Of a stretch of 64,000 bases of DNA, positions 16,086 through 24,706 are shown piece after piece. The notes beneath the pieces are model-generated. The model had not been told where the DNA came from. It did no database searches and saw nothing but the letters and a program-made list of their open reading frames with translations. This stretch comes from Thalassovita mediterranea (GTDB lineage Bacteria; Pseudomonadota; Alphaproteobacteria; Rhodobacterales; Rhodobacteraceae): assembly GCF_001458435.1 (NCBI RefSeq), contig NZ_CYSF01000006.1, forward strand, positions 124,001 to 188,000. The letters run 5' to 3'. The position numbers and the translations under genes were made by a program. How positions within the stretch are numbered: position 1 is the stretch's first letter; every line of letters begins with the position of its first letter.

Positions 16086-17051
16086 TTAACAGCCCACCAG
16101 CACACCGCAGCCTTCCAGCACTGCTTCGATTTGCTTCTGTGCCTTATCCTTCCAACCCTTGCCGGAAATATCCAAACAGTTCTGTCGAAGGAGCCAGAAC
16201 AGGTATTCCGCATCCGGGCGATCCTGCGTTGCGGCCTCTTCCAGTGCGGGGCGCAACGCTGCCACGTCAGACAGCGTGATTGCGTTATGGTGAAACAGCG
16301 TTCGCGCAAACACCACTGCGGGCACCCGGTACATCATCGCGTCGACGCTCACGGCGGCGGCGACGCTGATACAGGCCCGTACACCACGCAACATGTCGTG
16401 GACATTAGCGTCAACGATGTGTAGCTGCGCATCCTCGGCGGCCATAGCGGTCAGGGCCTGCACAGTTGTGTCATCACTGCCCGCCGGATGGGGTTTTACC
16501 AACACTTTGACATCCGGATATTGTCGGCGCAGTTCCTGAACAATTTCCGTCTCGGTCACCGTGCAGCCGGGATAATCACGTCCTGCCCCTTTCAAGAACA
16601 CAGCAAAATGGCCGGTTCCAAAATCCTGCCGCACCTGCGGCTGAGGCAACTTGGACACCCCATCGCGCACGAAACGACGCTGGAGGCGCTCAAAGAAGGT
16701 TTGCACGCGTTCCCTTGGCAGCGCTTTCGGATCAAATTCCGCAGCCGCGATCGAACTGAACGCAGAAACCCCCATCGGATCCAGATACCAGAACTGGCGC
16801 AATGGCGCGGCCGCAGCATAGATTGCGTTCGGGTAGACACGCGGCATCGTTTTAACGCAGTTACGGGCGTGCAGGACGTGTAGCACATCAGGCTCCAGGT
16901 CTACGCCAGCCGCGACATCCAAGTTTGTATCAAACTCAGGCTCCAGACCGCAGCGGTGCAACACCTGACAAAGATCACCCACAACCCCCGGCGCTCTCGG
17001 ATGCGCAAGGGCTGCCTTGTGTGGGGGCAGATGTACGATCGCCCGCCTCAT
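16086..17051 (-). CDS. Putative GT-B-fold surface-polysaccharide transferase
   Basis: A 321-residue protein. The C-terminal half shows the KPHP motif (VLVKPHPAGSDD, around residue 185), seen in capsule (KpsC/KpsS-like) and CDP-glycerol transferase families, followed by ISVAAAVSVDAMMYRVPAVVF, a typical nucleotide-sugar-binding turn. The N-terminus is less conserved. No signal peptide or membrane helix is seen. It is isolated, with no other polysaccharide genes nearby. The exact donor and acceptor are unknown, and the family assignment is tentative. No good ribosome site precedes the ATG at 17051, so the start is uncertain. Confidence 0.6.
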   Translation of the reverse strand: MRRAIVHLPPHKAALAHPRAPGVVGDLCQVLHRCGLEPEFDTNLDVAAGVDLEPDVLHVLHARNCVKTMPRVYPNAIYAAAAPLRQFWYLDPMGVSAFSSIAAAEFDPKALPRERVQTFFERLQRRFVRDGVSKLPQPQVRQDFGTGHFAVFLKGAGRDYPGCTVTETEIVQELRRQYPDVKVLVKPHPAGSDDTTVQALTAMAAEDAQLHIVDANVHDMLRGVRACISVAAAVSVDAMMYRVPAVVFARTLFHHNAITLSDVAALRPALEEAATQDRPDAEYLFWLLRQNCLDISGKGWKDKAQKQIEAVLEGCGVLVGC

Positions 17052-17371
17052 AACACACCAACATGCGGCAGCATGCCCTCCCCTTTGTGGATGGTAAGGG
17101 CAAATTTCGACGTCGTAATCGCCTGCTGCTCTTGTTTTGGCGCGCTGGTTCTATTCGCATACAGCAAAATAATTCTCCAACTTATAACAACTAAAAATAG
17201 AGTAAGTGGGGAACACTAAAGCGCAAGATTTCAAAAGAATAGATAGGCGAAAGAGAAAAAGCACCTCGCCTTTGGGGGTAGAGGCCAAAATTTATTCAGC
17301 AAAAACAAAAAGAAAACTCCCACCCAACAGCGTGGGAGGGAGTCGATTTTGTTCGTTTATTCGTGAATATG
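17052..17371. other. Gene-free AT-rich spacer with rpoH terminator
   Basis: This 320 bp spacer lies upstream of the putative transferase and downstream of rpoH. Apart from the hairpin at 17317-17338, no gene, repeat or clear operator was recognised. The stretch 17155-17315 is unusually A-rich for this window and probably holds the transferase promoter. Confidence 0.5.
17312..17342 (-). terminator. Rho-independent terminator of rpoH
   Basis: On the minus strand CTCCCAC...GTGGGAG is followed by TTTTCTTTTTG. Confidence 0.8.
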
Positions 17372-18268
17372 TTAACGAATAGCGAGCATTCCGCGCTCAG
17401 ACGCAAGATCACGCATACGTTTCTGCAGCTTCTCAAACGCGCGCACTTCGATCTGGCGGATACGTTCACGGCTGACGTCGTATTGCGTCGACAGATCCTC
17501 TAGCGTGACGGTTTCATCGGCCAGACGGCGCTGCACCAGAATGTCACGTTCACGCTCGTTAAGAACGTCCATCGCCTCTGACAGCAGTTCGCGGCGCGCT
17601 TCCAACTCGTCACGTTCAGCGTAGTCACCGGCCTGATCGGCGTCTTCGTCTTCCAGCCAGTCCTGCCACTGCATGCTGCCTTCGCCTTCGGCACCCACTT
17701 GGGCGTTCAGCGACGCATCGCCACCAGACATCCGGCGGTTCATCGACACAACTTCGTCCTCGCTCACCCCCAGATCATGGGCGATCTGAGCGACGTTTTC
17801 AGGACGCAGGTCGCCCTCTTCCAGCGCGCCAATACGTGCCTTGGCCTTGCGCAGGTTAAAGAACAGCTTCTTCTGTGCCGAGGTGGTGCCAAGTTTCACC
17901 AGCGACCAAGACCGCAGGATATATTCCTGGATCGAGGCACGGATCCACCACATGGCATAGGTCGCCAGACGGAAACCTTTTTCAGGGTCAAAACGTTTCA
18001 CCGCCTGCATCAGACCGACATTCGCCTCAGAAATCACTTCGCCCTGCGGCAGGCCGTAGCCACGATAGCCCATCGCAATCTTCGCCGCGAGGCGCAGGTG
18101 CGACGTCACCATCTTGTGGGCCGAGGCGCTGTCCTGCTCCTCCACCCAGCGTTTTGCCAGCATGTACTCTTCCTCCGGCTCCAGCATGGGAAATTTGCGG
18201 ATTTCCTGCATGTAGCGGTTCAGTCCACCTTCGGGGGACGGCGCCGGGAGGTTTGCGTAGTTGCTCAT
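17372..18268 (-). CDS. rpoH: Heat-shock RNA polymerase sigma factor RpoH (sigma-32)
   Basis: A 298-residue sigma factor. Region 2 contains EANVGLMQAVKRFDPEKGFRLATYAMWWIRA, with the RpoH-specific stretch around ILRSWSLVKLGTTSAQKKLFFNLRK just after it. Region 4 ends with the helix-turn-helix TLEDLSTQYDVSRERIRQIEVRAFEKL. It directs heat-shock and oxidative-stress transcription in alphaproteobacteria, where several paralogues are common. I start at 18268 (MSNYANLPAP), the usual N-terminus, instead of the in-frame ATG at 18283. It has its own 228 bp upstream region and a terminator. Confidence 0.95.
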   Translation of the reverse strand: MSNYANLPAPSPEGGLNRYMQEIRKFPMLEPEEEYMLAKRWVEEQDSASAHKMVTSHLRLAAKIAMGYRGYGLPQGEVISEANVGLMQAVKRFDPEKGFRLATYAMWWIRASIQEYILRSWSLVKLGTTSAQKKLFFNLRKAKARIGALEEGDLRPENVAQIAHDLGVSEDEVVSMNRRMSGGDASLNAQVGAEGEGSMQWQDWLEDEDADQAGDYAERDELEARRELLSEAMDVLNERERDILVQRRLADETVTLEDLSTQYDVSRERIRQIEVRAFEKLQKRMRDLASERGMLAIR

Positions 18269-18332
18269 GATCCCTGTATCCAACTCGTTTATCGTTTGCG
18301 GGTTCGCTTAATGTTTATCAGCTTAACATCCA

Positions 18333-18360
18333 GTTATGTACGATGTTAGCGCCTTTCAAG
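18333..18360 (-). promoter_or_regulatory. Possible sigma-32-type promoter upstream of rpoH
   Basis: Read on the minus strand, CTTGAAA (18360-18354) is followed after 15 nt by CATAAC (18338-18333), about 65 nt before the rpoH start. The -35 matches the RpoH consensus well and the -10 only partly. It suggests autoregulation. Confidence 0.35.
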
Positions 18361-18495
18361 ACGCCTGCTGAAGGAATTCCAACTTGAATCCTGTATGAAC
18401 GCACGATTCCCCAAAGGAAACCCCTACAAAAGTGCGTTCACGCGCATGTGCTGTTTGTGACAGCCGCTAACATAACCTGCAAAACTGACGAGGAC

Positions 18496-19533
18496 TTAGC
18501 CCTTGGGCCCAGCGCGCATCGCCTCGATCAGTTTGGTCATGTCACTGGGCAGTGGTGCCTCAAAGCGCATTTCCTCACCCGTGACAGGATGCACAAAACC
18601 CAAAACAGCGGCATGCAGCGCCTGACGGGGGAAGTCCTTGGCCGCAGTGACACCGCGAATGCCCAGCGTCTTCTCAGACAGCTTGCGCCGCCCGCCATAA
18701 GTCTGATCGCCGATCAGCGAATGGCCTGCATGGGCCAGATGCACGCGAATTTGGTGGGTACGGCCAGTTTCCAGCCAACATTCGACCAATGCCGCGACCT
18801 CGGGATTGCCAAACGCCTCGACAATACGCACACGGGTCACGGCATGACGCCCGCCTTCAAAAAGCACTGCCTGACGCTGACGGTCGGTTTTATGCCGTGC
18901 CAGCTGCGTGGTGATTTTCATGATGTTGCCGGTTTCAAAGTTCACCCCTTTGACCCCGCGCACCCGTGGGTCATTGGCATCCGGCACGCCGTAGCAGACT
19001 GCCTGATAATAGCGTTCGACCGTGTGTTTTTCGAACTGTGTCGCCAGCCCGTGGTGGGCCTTGTCCGACTTTGCCACCACCAACAGACCGCTGGTATCCT
19101 TGTCGATGCGATGCACAATACCGGGGCGTTTCGATCCCCCCACACCGGACAGAGTGTCGCCGCAGTGATGCAGCAGCGCGTTGACCAGCGTGCCCGACGG
19201 CGTGCCGGGCGCGGGATGCACCACCATGCCGACGGGTTTGTTGATGACGATCAGATCGGCGTCCTCATAGATCACCTCCAGCGGGATGTCTTCGGGGCCG
19301 ATGTGGCTATCCTCGGCCTGCGGGATCTGGATGTCGATCACGTCGCCTTCAGCCACGCGGCCTTTGGGATCGGTCAGCGCTTCACCGGCGCGGGTGACCA
19401 TGCCGTCGGCCATCAGTTTCGCCAGACGGGTGCGCGACAGCGAAGCTTCGGCTGGCACATCACGCGAAAGCGCCTTATCAAGGCGTTTGGGCGGGTCCGC
19501 CTGAATGGTGACGGAAAGCTGCGTGAGCGACAT
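18496..19533 (-). CDS. RluD/RluA-family 23S rRNA pseudouridine synthase
   Basis: A 345-residue enzyme. An N-terminal S4 domain (RLDKALSRD to about residue 75) is followed by the catalytic domain with the motif PGIVHRIDKDTSGLLVVAKSD, whose Asp in HRIDKDTSG is the nucleophile. The downstream GRTHQIRVHLAHAGHSLIGDQTYGG block is RluD/RluA-specific. The Met at 19533 (MSLTQLSVTIQ) matches the family N-terminus; longer in-frame starts would overlap the divergent gene. The start codon sits in CATG and shares two bases with the start of the plus-strand neighbour. RluD acts on helix 69 of 23S rRNA; the exact target here is inferred. Confidence 0.92.
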   Translation of the reverse strand: MSLTQLSVTIQADPPKRLDKALSRDVPAEASLSRTRLAKLMADGMVTRAGEALTDPKGRVAEGDVIDIQIPQAEDSHIGPEDIPLEVIYEDADLIVINKPVGMVVHPAPGTPSGTLVNALLHHCGDTLSGVGGSKRPGIVHRIDKDTSGLLVVAKSDKAHHGLATQFEKHTVERYYQAVCYGVPDANDPRVRGVKGVNFETGNIMKITTQLARHKTDRQRQAVLFEGGRHAVTRVRIVEAFGNPEVAALVECWLETGRTHQIRVHLAHAGHSLIGDQTYGGRRKLSEKTLGIRGVTAAKDFPRQALHAAVLGFVHPVTGEEMRFEAPLPSDMTKLIEAMRAGPKG

Positions 19534-19861
19534 GGAAAACTCCCAAGAGCCAGAAACGAATGAGACACCCGCAGCAGAGCTGCCCGCGGACCTGAAGTAC
19601 CTGCGCCTGTTGGTGACAGGGTTAACAGGCACGATGATTGTCGGGCTTTTAGTGCTGATCGCGGTGATTGTCATCCGCTTCAACGATAAATCGCTGGATT
19701 TCCCCGAAACGCTGGTCCTGCCCGACGGTGTGCGGGCCGAGGCCTACACCCAGACCAAGCGTTGGCAGGCGGTGGTGACGACGGATGATCGCGTGCTGAT
19801 CTATAGCCGGGATACCGGCAAGCTGAGCCAGGTGATCGAGCTACAACAGGGTAAAGACTAG
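19532..19861 (+). CDS. Small single-pass membrane protein next to rluD
   Basis: A 109-residue protein. It has a charged N-terminus, one membrane helix at about residues 30-50 (TGTMIVGLLVLIAVIVI), then a C-terminal periplasmic domain of short beta strands (WQAVVTTDDRVLIYSRDTGKL). It appears to be a conserved hypothetical of Rhodobacterales that sits beside the pseudouridine synthase, probably in the DUF6476 group (recalled, not checked). The start is taken from the CATG shared with the minus-strand gene; an alternative ATG at 19505 would lie deeper inside rluD. Function is unknown. Confidence 0.75.
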   Translation: MENSQEPETNETPAAELPADLKYLRLLVTGLTGTMIVGLLVLIAVIVIRFNDKSLDFPETLVLPDGVRAEAYTQTKRWQAVVTTDDRVLIYSRDTGKLSQVIELQQGKD

Positions 19862-19904
19862 CGCAGATCTCGCCGCAAGTGCTGCAAAAGAAGGTTGGTA
19901 GAGG

Positions 19905-20025
19905 CCCCGGATCAAGTCCGGGGCGGGTTGCACTCGGTCGCAGTCTGCGGATCAGACCGAGGCAGGCGGCATGGTGCGCGGTCGGGTGGGTGGCAACATC
20001 ATCGCGCCCCGGACTTGATCCGGGG
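19905..20025. repeat. REP-like pair of inverted 19-nt palindromic units
   Basis: CCCCGGATCAAGTCCGGGG at 19905-19923 and its exact reverse complement at 20007-20025, each itself a hairpin (7-bp arms, 5-nt loop), are separated by 83 bp. The layout is that of a REPIN (two REP units in opposite orientation). Similar units are common between genes of alphaproteobacteria. Confidence 0.75.
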
Positions 20026-20059
20026 CCCCTTGCGCCCAAATAGCACTTACGCCAAATAA

Positions 20060-20085
20060 AAACGCCCACCAAGCGGCGGGCGTTC
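20060..20085 (-). terminator. Terminator of the glutamate-synthase-like gene
   Basis: On the minus strand AACGCCC...GGGCGTT is followed by TTTATTTGG. It lies 25 bp after the stop codon at 20110. Confidence 0.7.
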
Positions 20086-20109
20086 TAATCTCTGAACCTT
20101 GCAATATCC

Positions 20110-21711
20110 TTAGGGGATATAATCCACCGGCGCAAAGCTTTCGGCGCGGGCGCGTTCCCAGCGTTTCATGTAGCCGCCGCCCACATCTTCGTTGCGCAGC
20201 AGGAAACCTTCGGGCAGGTAGGGATAAACCTCATCCCCTGTTTTCATATCCGCATCCTTTTCGCGGATCAGCAGGTGGTGCGGTAGGAACTGGCTGGGGT
20301 GTTCCAGCCCCGCCGCACCGGTCATTTCCGCCAGCGCGTGCATAGTGTTCTTGTGGAAGCGATACACCCGTTCCGATTTCGTCGGCACGTTCAGCGCACG
20401 GGCACGCAGGGGATCCTGTGTCGCCACGCCCACCGGACAGTGGTTCGTGTGACAGGCCTGTGCCTGAATGCATCCGATAGAGAACATGTACCCACGGGCC
20501 GAGTTCGCCCAATCCGCCCCCAGCGCAATAATGCGGGCCAGATCAAAGGCCGACACAATCTTACCCGAAGCACCGATTTTCAACCGATCCCGCAGGCCAA
20601 CCCCACGCAGGGTGTTGTGGGCAAACGTCAGACCCTCGGTCAGTGGCATGCCAAGGTGATCAGCAAATTCCACCGGCGCGGCACCAGTACCGCCCTCTTT
20701 GCCGTCGATCACAATGAAATCCGGCACGATGTCAGTTTCCAGCATTGCCTTGACCAGACACATGAATTCGCGACGGTGGCCAATGCACATCTTGAACCCG
20801 ATCGGTTTGCCACCGGACAATTCACGCAGGCGGGCAATGAACTGGCACAGTTCAATCGGGGTTTCAAACTCTGGGTGGCGGGCGGGTGACACACAATCCT
20901 TGCCCATCGGCACATCGCGTGCCTCGGCAATTTCTGGGGTGATCTTGGCCGCCGGTAGAACGCCGCCGTGACCGGGTTTTGCGCCTTGGCTCAGCTTGAT
21001 CTCAATCATCTTCACCTGCGGGTTGGCGGCAACCTTGGCGAATTTATCGGGGTCGAAACGCCCCTCTTCGGTGCGGCAGCCGAAATAGCCCGATCCGATC
21101 TGATAGATCAAATCGCCGCCACCCTCTTTGTGATAACGGCTGATACCGCCTTCACCAGTGGTATGGGCAAAACCGCCCTTCTTGGCACCAGTGTTCAACG
21201 CCAAAATGGCGTTCGGCGACAGTGCGCCAAAGCTCATACCGGAAATGTTATAGATCGACGCCTGATAGGGCTGCTTGCAGTCTGGACCGCCAACTGTGAT
21301 GCGGAAATCCTCATCTTCGATCTCTTTGGGCGCGACCGAATGGGTGATCCACTGATAGCCTGAATCATAGACCCGCTGACGGGTGCCAAAGGCGCGCTTG
21401 TCCTCGACACCTTTGGCCCGTTGGTAAATCAGCGAACGGGCATCGCGGGAAAACGGTTCTTCGTCCTGATCGCTTTCGATCAGGTACTGGCGGATCTCAG
21501 GGCGGATACCTTCGAACAGGAACCGCATGTGACCAATCACCGGATAGTTGCGCAAAACCGCGTGACGCGCCTGCACCAAGTCATGCACACCAAGAATACT
21601 CAGGAAGCCAAAAAATAGGAACGGCAGCAAGAACCATACATTAAAGATCGCCGCCAAAAGCGACAGCGCAGTCAGCGCCACGACGATTGAAAAAACGAGA
21701 AAACGTCCCAT
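20110..21711 (-). CDS. Membrane-anchored FMN-dependent glutamate-synthase-like protein
   Basis: A 533-residue protein. Two membrane helices at the N-terminus (residues 4-45) precede a GltB2-type FMN/Fe-S domain. Visible motifs are GMSFGALSPNAILALN, HTTGEGGISRYH, KLSQGAKPGHGG, the substrate-binding VIDGKEGGTGAAP and the cluster-ligating segment ACHTNHCPVGVATQDP. There is no glutaminase domain, so it is the archaeal-type or stand-alone form whose physiological reaction is not settled. Start at 21711 begins right at the first helix; 22 extra residues to 21777 are unlikely. It is monocistronic. Confidence 0.88.
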   Translation of the reverse strand: MGRFLVFSIVVALTALSLLAAIFNVWFLLPFLFFGFLSILGVHDLVQARHAVLRNYPVIGHMRFLFEGIRPEIRQYLIESDQDEEPFSRDARSLIYQRAKGVEDKRAFGTRQRVYDSGYQWITHSVAPKEIEDEDFRITVGGPDCKQPYQASIYNISGMSFGALSPNAILALNTGAKKGGFAHTTGEGGISRYHKEGGGDLIYQIGSGYFGCRTEEGRFDPDKFAKVAANPQVKMIEIKLSQGAKPGHGGVLPAAKITPEIAEARDVPMGKDCVSPARHPEFETPIELCQFIARLRELSGGKPIGFKMCIGHRREFMCLVKAMLETDIVPDFIVIDGKEGGTGAAPVEFADHLGMPLTEGLTFAHNTLRGVGLRDRLKIGASGKIVSAFDLARIIALGADWANSARGYMFSIGCIQAQACHTNHCPVGVATQDPLRARALNVPTKSERVYRFHKNTMHALAEMTGAAGLEHPSQFLPHHLLIREKDADMKTGDEVYPYLPEGFLLRNEDVGGGYMKRWERARAESFAPVDYIP

Positions 21712-22023
21712 TACGTTGTCCTTTGCTAGAGGCCCTGCACAAACACGCTTGCGGGGCACATTGCTGGGGAACTGCAACTAACGGGCCATGCAGCGCGACA
21801 AAGCGAGACAGGGCAGCGCCATTGCGCCGTTCCAAGCGACCATGAGTCGTAGAAATACGACCCTTAAGTGACGCAACGTAGCGCGACGGTCCGCGACAGG
21901 AAAGGCGCTAAACGCGGACCTTGCCTCTTTTCTGGGCACAAATTCGTGAGAGCATTCAACGGGGTTATCCCCCGATAAAGCCGCGCTATGGTCGCTAAGG
22001 TTTGCTAGCGCGAAACCGGCAGA
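21712..22023. other. Gene-free spacer with small hairpins
   Basis: No gene was recognised here. It contains GTCGTA-GAAA-TACGAC at 21846-21861 (6-bp stem, GNRA-type tetraloop), a 5-bp hairpin around 21960-21974 (CGGGG...CCCCG) and a GGTTT...AAACC inverted repeat near 22000-22018, just after the permease stop. None has a T run. Confidence 0.45.
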
Positions 22024-23706
22024 TTAGCGGTTGGCACGCGCCAGCATTGCCACTGCTGCCAGCCCGACCAGCACCACCAAAATGGCCGCCGGCGAGGCAT
22101 CGCCAAGATTTTCCAGCGACGCCTGTTCATGCACCCGCGTCGCCAAGGTATCGAAGTTGAACGGGCGCAGCAGCAGAGTGGCAGGCAGTTCCTTCACCGC
22201 ATCCACGAACACCAAAAGCAAGGCCGAGCCGACAGATCCGCGGATCAGCGGCGCATAGATCTGGCGCAGCACCTGCCCTTTGGTGCGACCCAGCGACCGC
22301 GCCGCCATCGGCAGGCTGGGGGACACCCGCCCCATCGCTGCATCCGCCGCCCCCTGCGCAATGGCAAAGAAGCGCACGCCATAGGCAAAGATCAGCGCCA
22401 CCGCAGATCCTGTCAAAACCAGACCGATATCAACACCTGTCGCGGCCTCGATCATATCGGCCATCCAGTTGTCAAAGGTGGCCAGCGGGATCAGAATCCC
22501 AACGCCCAGCACCGCACCAGGGGCCGCATAGCCGATGGTGGTGATCGGCAACAGCAGACGCGGCAGGCTACGGCCCGACAGGCGCACGCCGTAAACCATG
22601 AACACCGCTGCCAGCACCGTCAGCACCGCCGCGATGCCCCCAACGTAAAGCGTATTCCACAGAGCGGTATACAGCGCGGGATCCTGCCAAACTTCGGCAT
22701 TGCGCAGCGCATGGTGCAGGATCACACCGGCAGGCATCACAAATCCGATCAGGAACGGCAGCGCACAAATTACCATCGCACCCCATGCCCCGGCCCCATT
22801 GAGCGGCACGCGGGTCACAGCACGATGGCGGCCGGACATGGCAAAGAAACGGGTCTTGCGACGACTGACCTTTTCCATCGTGACGAGGAAGATCACCAGA
22901 ACCAGAACCACCGACGCCAACTGCGCCGCGCCGCCTGCGTTGTTGCTTTCCAGCCAGACGGTGAAAATGCCGGTGGTCAGGGTCTGCACCGCAAAATAGT
23001 CAACGGTGCCAAAATCATTCACCGTCTCCATCATCGCAATCGCCATGCCAGCGGCAATGGCCGGACGCGCCAGCGGCAGGCCCACACGGAAAAACCGTCC
23101 CCACGCGTTCGAGCCGAGCGAGCGCGCAACCTCTTCGGTCGCGGCAGATTGCTCGCGGAACGCTTGCCGTGCCAACAGATAGACATAGGGGTAAAGCGCC
23201 GCGCCTAACACAATCACCGCCGCGCCAAAGCTGCGGATTTCAGGGAACCAGTAGTCGCGCGACGTCTTCCACCCCATCACCCCGCGCAGCCATGTCTGCA
23301 CCGGACCTGCGTATTCCAACAGATCAACCAGCGCATAAGCCCCCACATAGGCCGGGATCGCCAATGGCAGCAGCAGCAGCCATTCCAGCCAGCCTGACAG
23401 CGGGAAACGATAGCGCGACACCAACCATGCTGTCACAGTTCCCATCACCCCGGCCAGCGTGCCAACACAAACCATCAGCAACAGTGTGGTGCGCATATAA
23501 CGCGGCAGCGTGGTGGAAATCAGATGCGGCCAGATATTATCGGTCGGGTTAAATGCAATCCAAACCACCGCCACAATCGGCATCAACACCAATGCCGCAA
23601 TCAACGCCGCGCCAATCGACCACGGGCTAAACGACCGCCAGAACGGTTTGCTTTTCGCGACCTGACGGGCGGAGGTGCTGGAAGAAGGGGCAGTGCTGTG
23701 GGTCAT
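22024..23706 (-). CDS. ABC transporter permease of the iron(III)/thiamine type, fused two-domain
   Basis: A 560-residue inner-membrane permease with about 12 helices in two binding-protein-dependent transport domains, as in FbpB/SfuB/ThiP. The EAA-like loops are EEVARSLGSNAWGRFFRVGLPLARPA in the first half and MAARSLGRTKGQVLRQIYAPLI in the second. Fe3+ import is the usual role for this length. The matching binding protein and ATPase are not in the window, so it is an orphan here. It is divergent from a sulfotransferase-like gene. Confidence 0.85.
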   Translation of the reverse strand: MTHSTAPSSSTSARQVAKSKPFWRSFSPWSIGAALIAALVLMPIVAVVWIAFNPTDNIWPHLISTTLPRYMRTTLLLMVCVGTLAGVMGTVTAWLVSRYRFPLSGWLEWLLLLPLAIPAYVGAYALVDLLEYAGPVQTWLRGVMGWKTSRDYWFPEIRSFGAAVIVLGAALYPYVYLLARQAFREQSAATEEVARSLGSNAWGRFFRVGLPLARPAIAAGMAIAMMETVNDFGTVDYFAVQTLTTGIFTVWLESNNAGGAAQLASVVLVLVIFLVTMEKVSRRKTRFFAMSGRHRAVTRVPLNGAGAWGAMVICALPFLIGFVMPAGVILHHALRNAEVWQDPALYTALWNTLYVGGIAAVLTVLAAVFMVYGVRLSGRSLPRLLLPITTIGYAAPGAVLGVGILIPLATFDNWMADMIEAATGVDIGLVLTGSAVALIFAYGVRFFAIAQGAADAAMGRVSPSLPMAARSLGRTKGQVLRQIYAPLIRGSVGSALLLVFVDAVKELPATLLLRPFNFDTLATRVHEQASLENLGDASPAAILVVLVGLAAVAMLARANR

Positions 23707-23803
23707 GCGCGCTTCCTTGCCTGAAACCAGTTTATCTGTCCAGAAAAGACCGTATAGTGCGGCAACTCACCGTCATTGCCTCTCAACACTTCTGAGGAAA
23801 CCA

Positions 23804-24682
23804 ATGCAAGTCATCCTGCACGCTGGTGCCCACAACACGGACGATGAACGACTTGTCCGCTGTCTTTTGAAAAACCGTGACGATTTCCTCAAAAGAGGCA
23901 TCAGTGTTCCCCGCCCTACTGCCTATCGCCGTTTGATCCGTGACGTCTTGCACGCAATGGAACAAGGGCCGTTGGCGATGGATGCGCGCGAAACCATTCT
24001 AGAAGAGGTGCTGGATGGCGCTGATCATCCTGATCGGGTGCTCTTGTCCAACGAAAATTTCTTTTCGGTCCCCAAAGTGGCGATCAACAAAGGTGTGTTC
24101 TATCCCGGTGCCGAAGTGAAACTCGCACGGTTTTGTCAGCTTTTTGATCAGGACAATGTTGAACTGTATCTGGCCATCCGCAATCCAGCCACGTTCCTGC
24201 CAGCGGTATTCGATCAGGCGCCGACACCCGACTTTCTTGATTTCATGGGCGGGGCAGATCCGCGCCACCTCCGCTGGAGCGAATTGTTCACCCGCCTGCG
24301 GCAAGCGGTGCCCAACGTGCCAATCCATGTCTGGTGCAACGAAGACAGTCCGCTTCTCTGGGCCAATCTGGTGCGCGAGATGGCAGGCCTGGAACACAAC
24401 GAAAAGATCACTGGCGGCTTTGACCTGCTGTCAGAAATCATGAGCAAAGACGGCATGCAGCGGTTCAGGGGGTATTTGAAGAAGCACCCCAACATGAACG
24501 AGATGCAGAAACGACGTGTCATCGCTGCGTTCCTCGATAAATTTGCGCTGGATGAAGAGCTGGAGCAAGAGGTTGACCTGCCCGGTTGGGACGATGCGAT
24601 GATCGACTCGCTCAGTGATATCTACGACGAAGATGTATATGACATCTCACGCATCCCGGGCGTCACGTTAATCGAACCCTGA
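23804..24682 (+). CDS. Conserved protein, possibly sulfotransferase/P-loop-like
   Basis: A 292-residue protein starting MQVILHAGAHNTDDERL, with GAGGA at 23794-23798 as ribosome site. The N-terminal beta-turn resembles the nucleotide-binding start of sulfotransferase-like families (HAGAHNT, comparable to HxGxxKTGT), and AIRNPATFLPAVFD resembles the 3'-phosphate-binding RNPxxxxxS motif. No canonical P-loop lysine is seen, so catalysis is doubtful. The C-terminus is acidic and helical. An earlier in-frame ATG at 23675 would overlap the divergent permease and lacks a ribosome site. Function is unknown. Confidence 0.72.
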   Translation: MQVILHAGAHNTDDERLVRCLLKNRDDFLKRGISVPRPTAYRRLIRDVLHAMEQGPLAMDARETILEEVLDGADHPDRVLLSNENFFSVPKVAINKGVFYPGAEVKLARFCQLFDQDNVELYLAIRNPATFLPAVFDQAPTPDFLDFMGGADPRHLRWSELFTRLRQAVPNVPIHVWCNEDSPLLWANLVREMAGLEHNEKITGGFDLLSEIMSKDGMQRFRGYLKKHPNMNEMQKRRVIAAFLDKFALDEELEQEVDLPGWDDAMIDSLSDIYDEDVYDISRIPGVTLIEP

Positions 24683-24706
24683 AGGTAACGCCCCCAGCGG
24701 GTGCAC

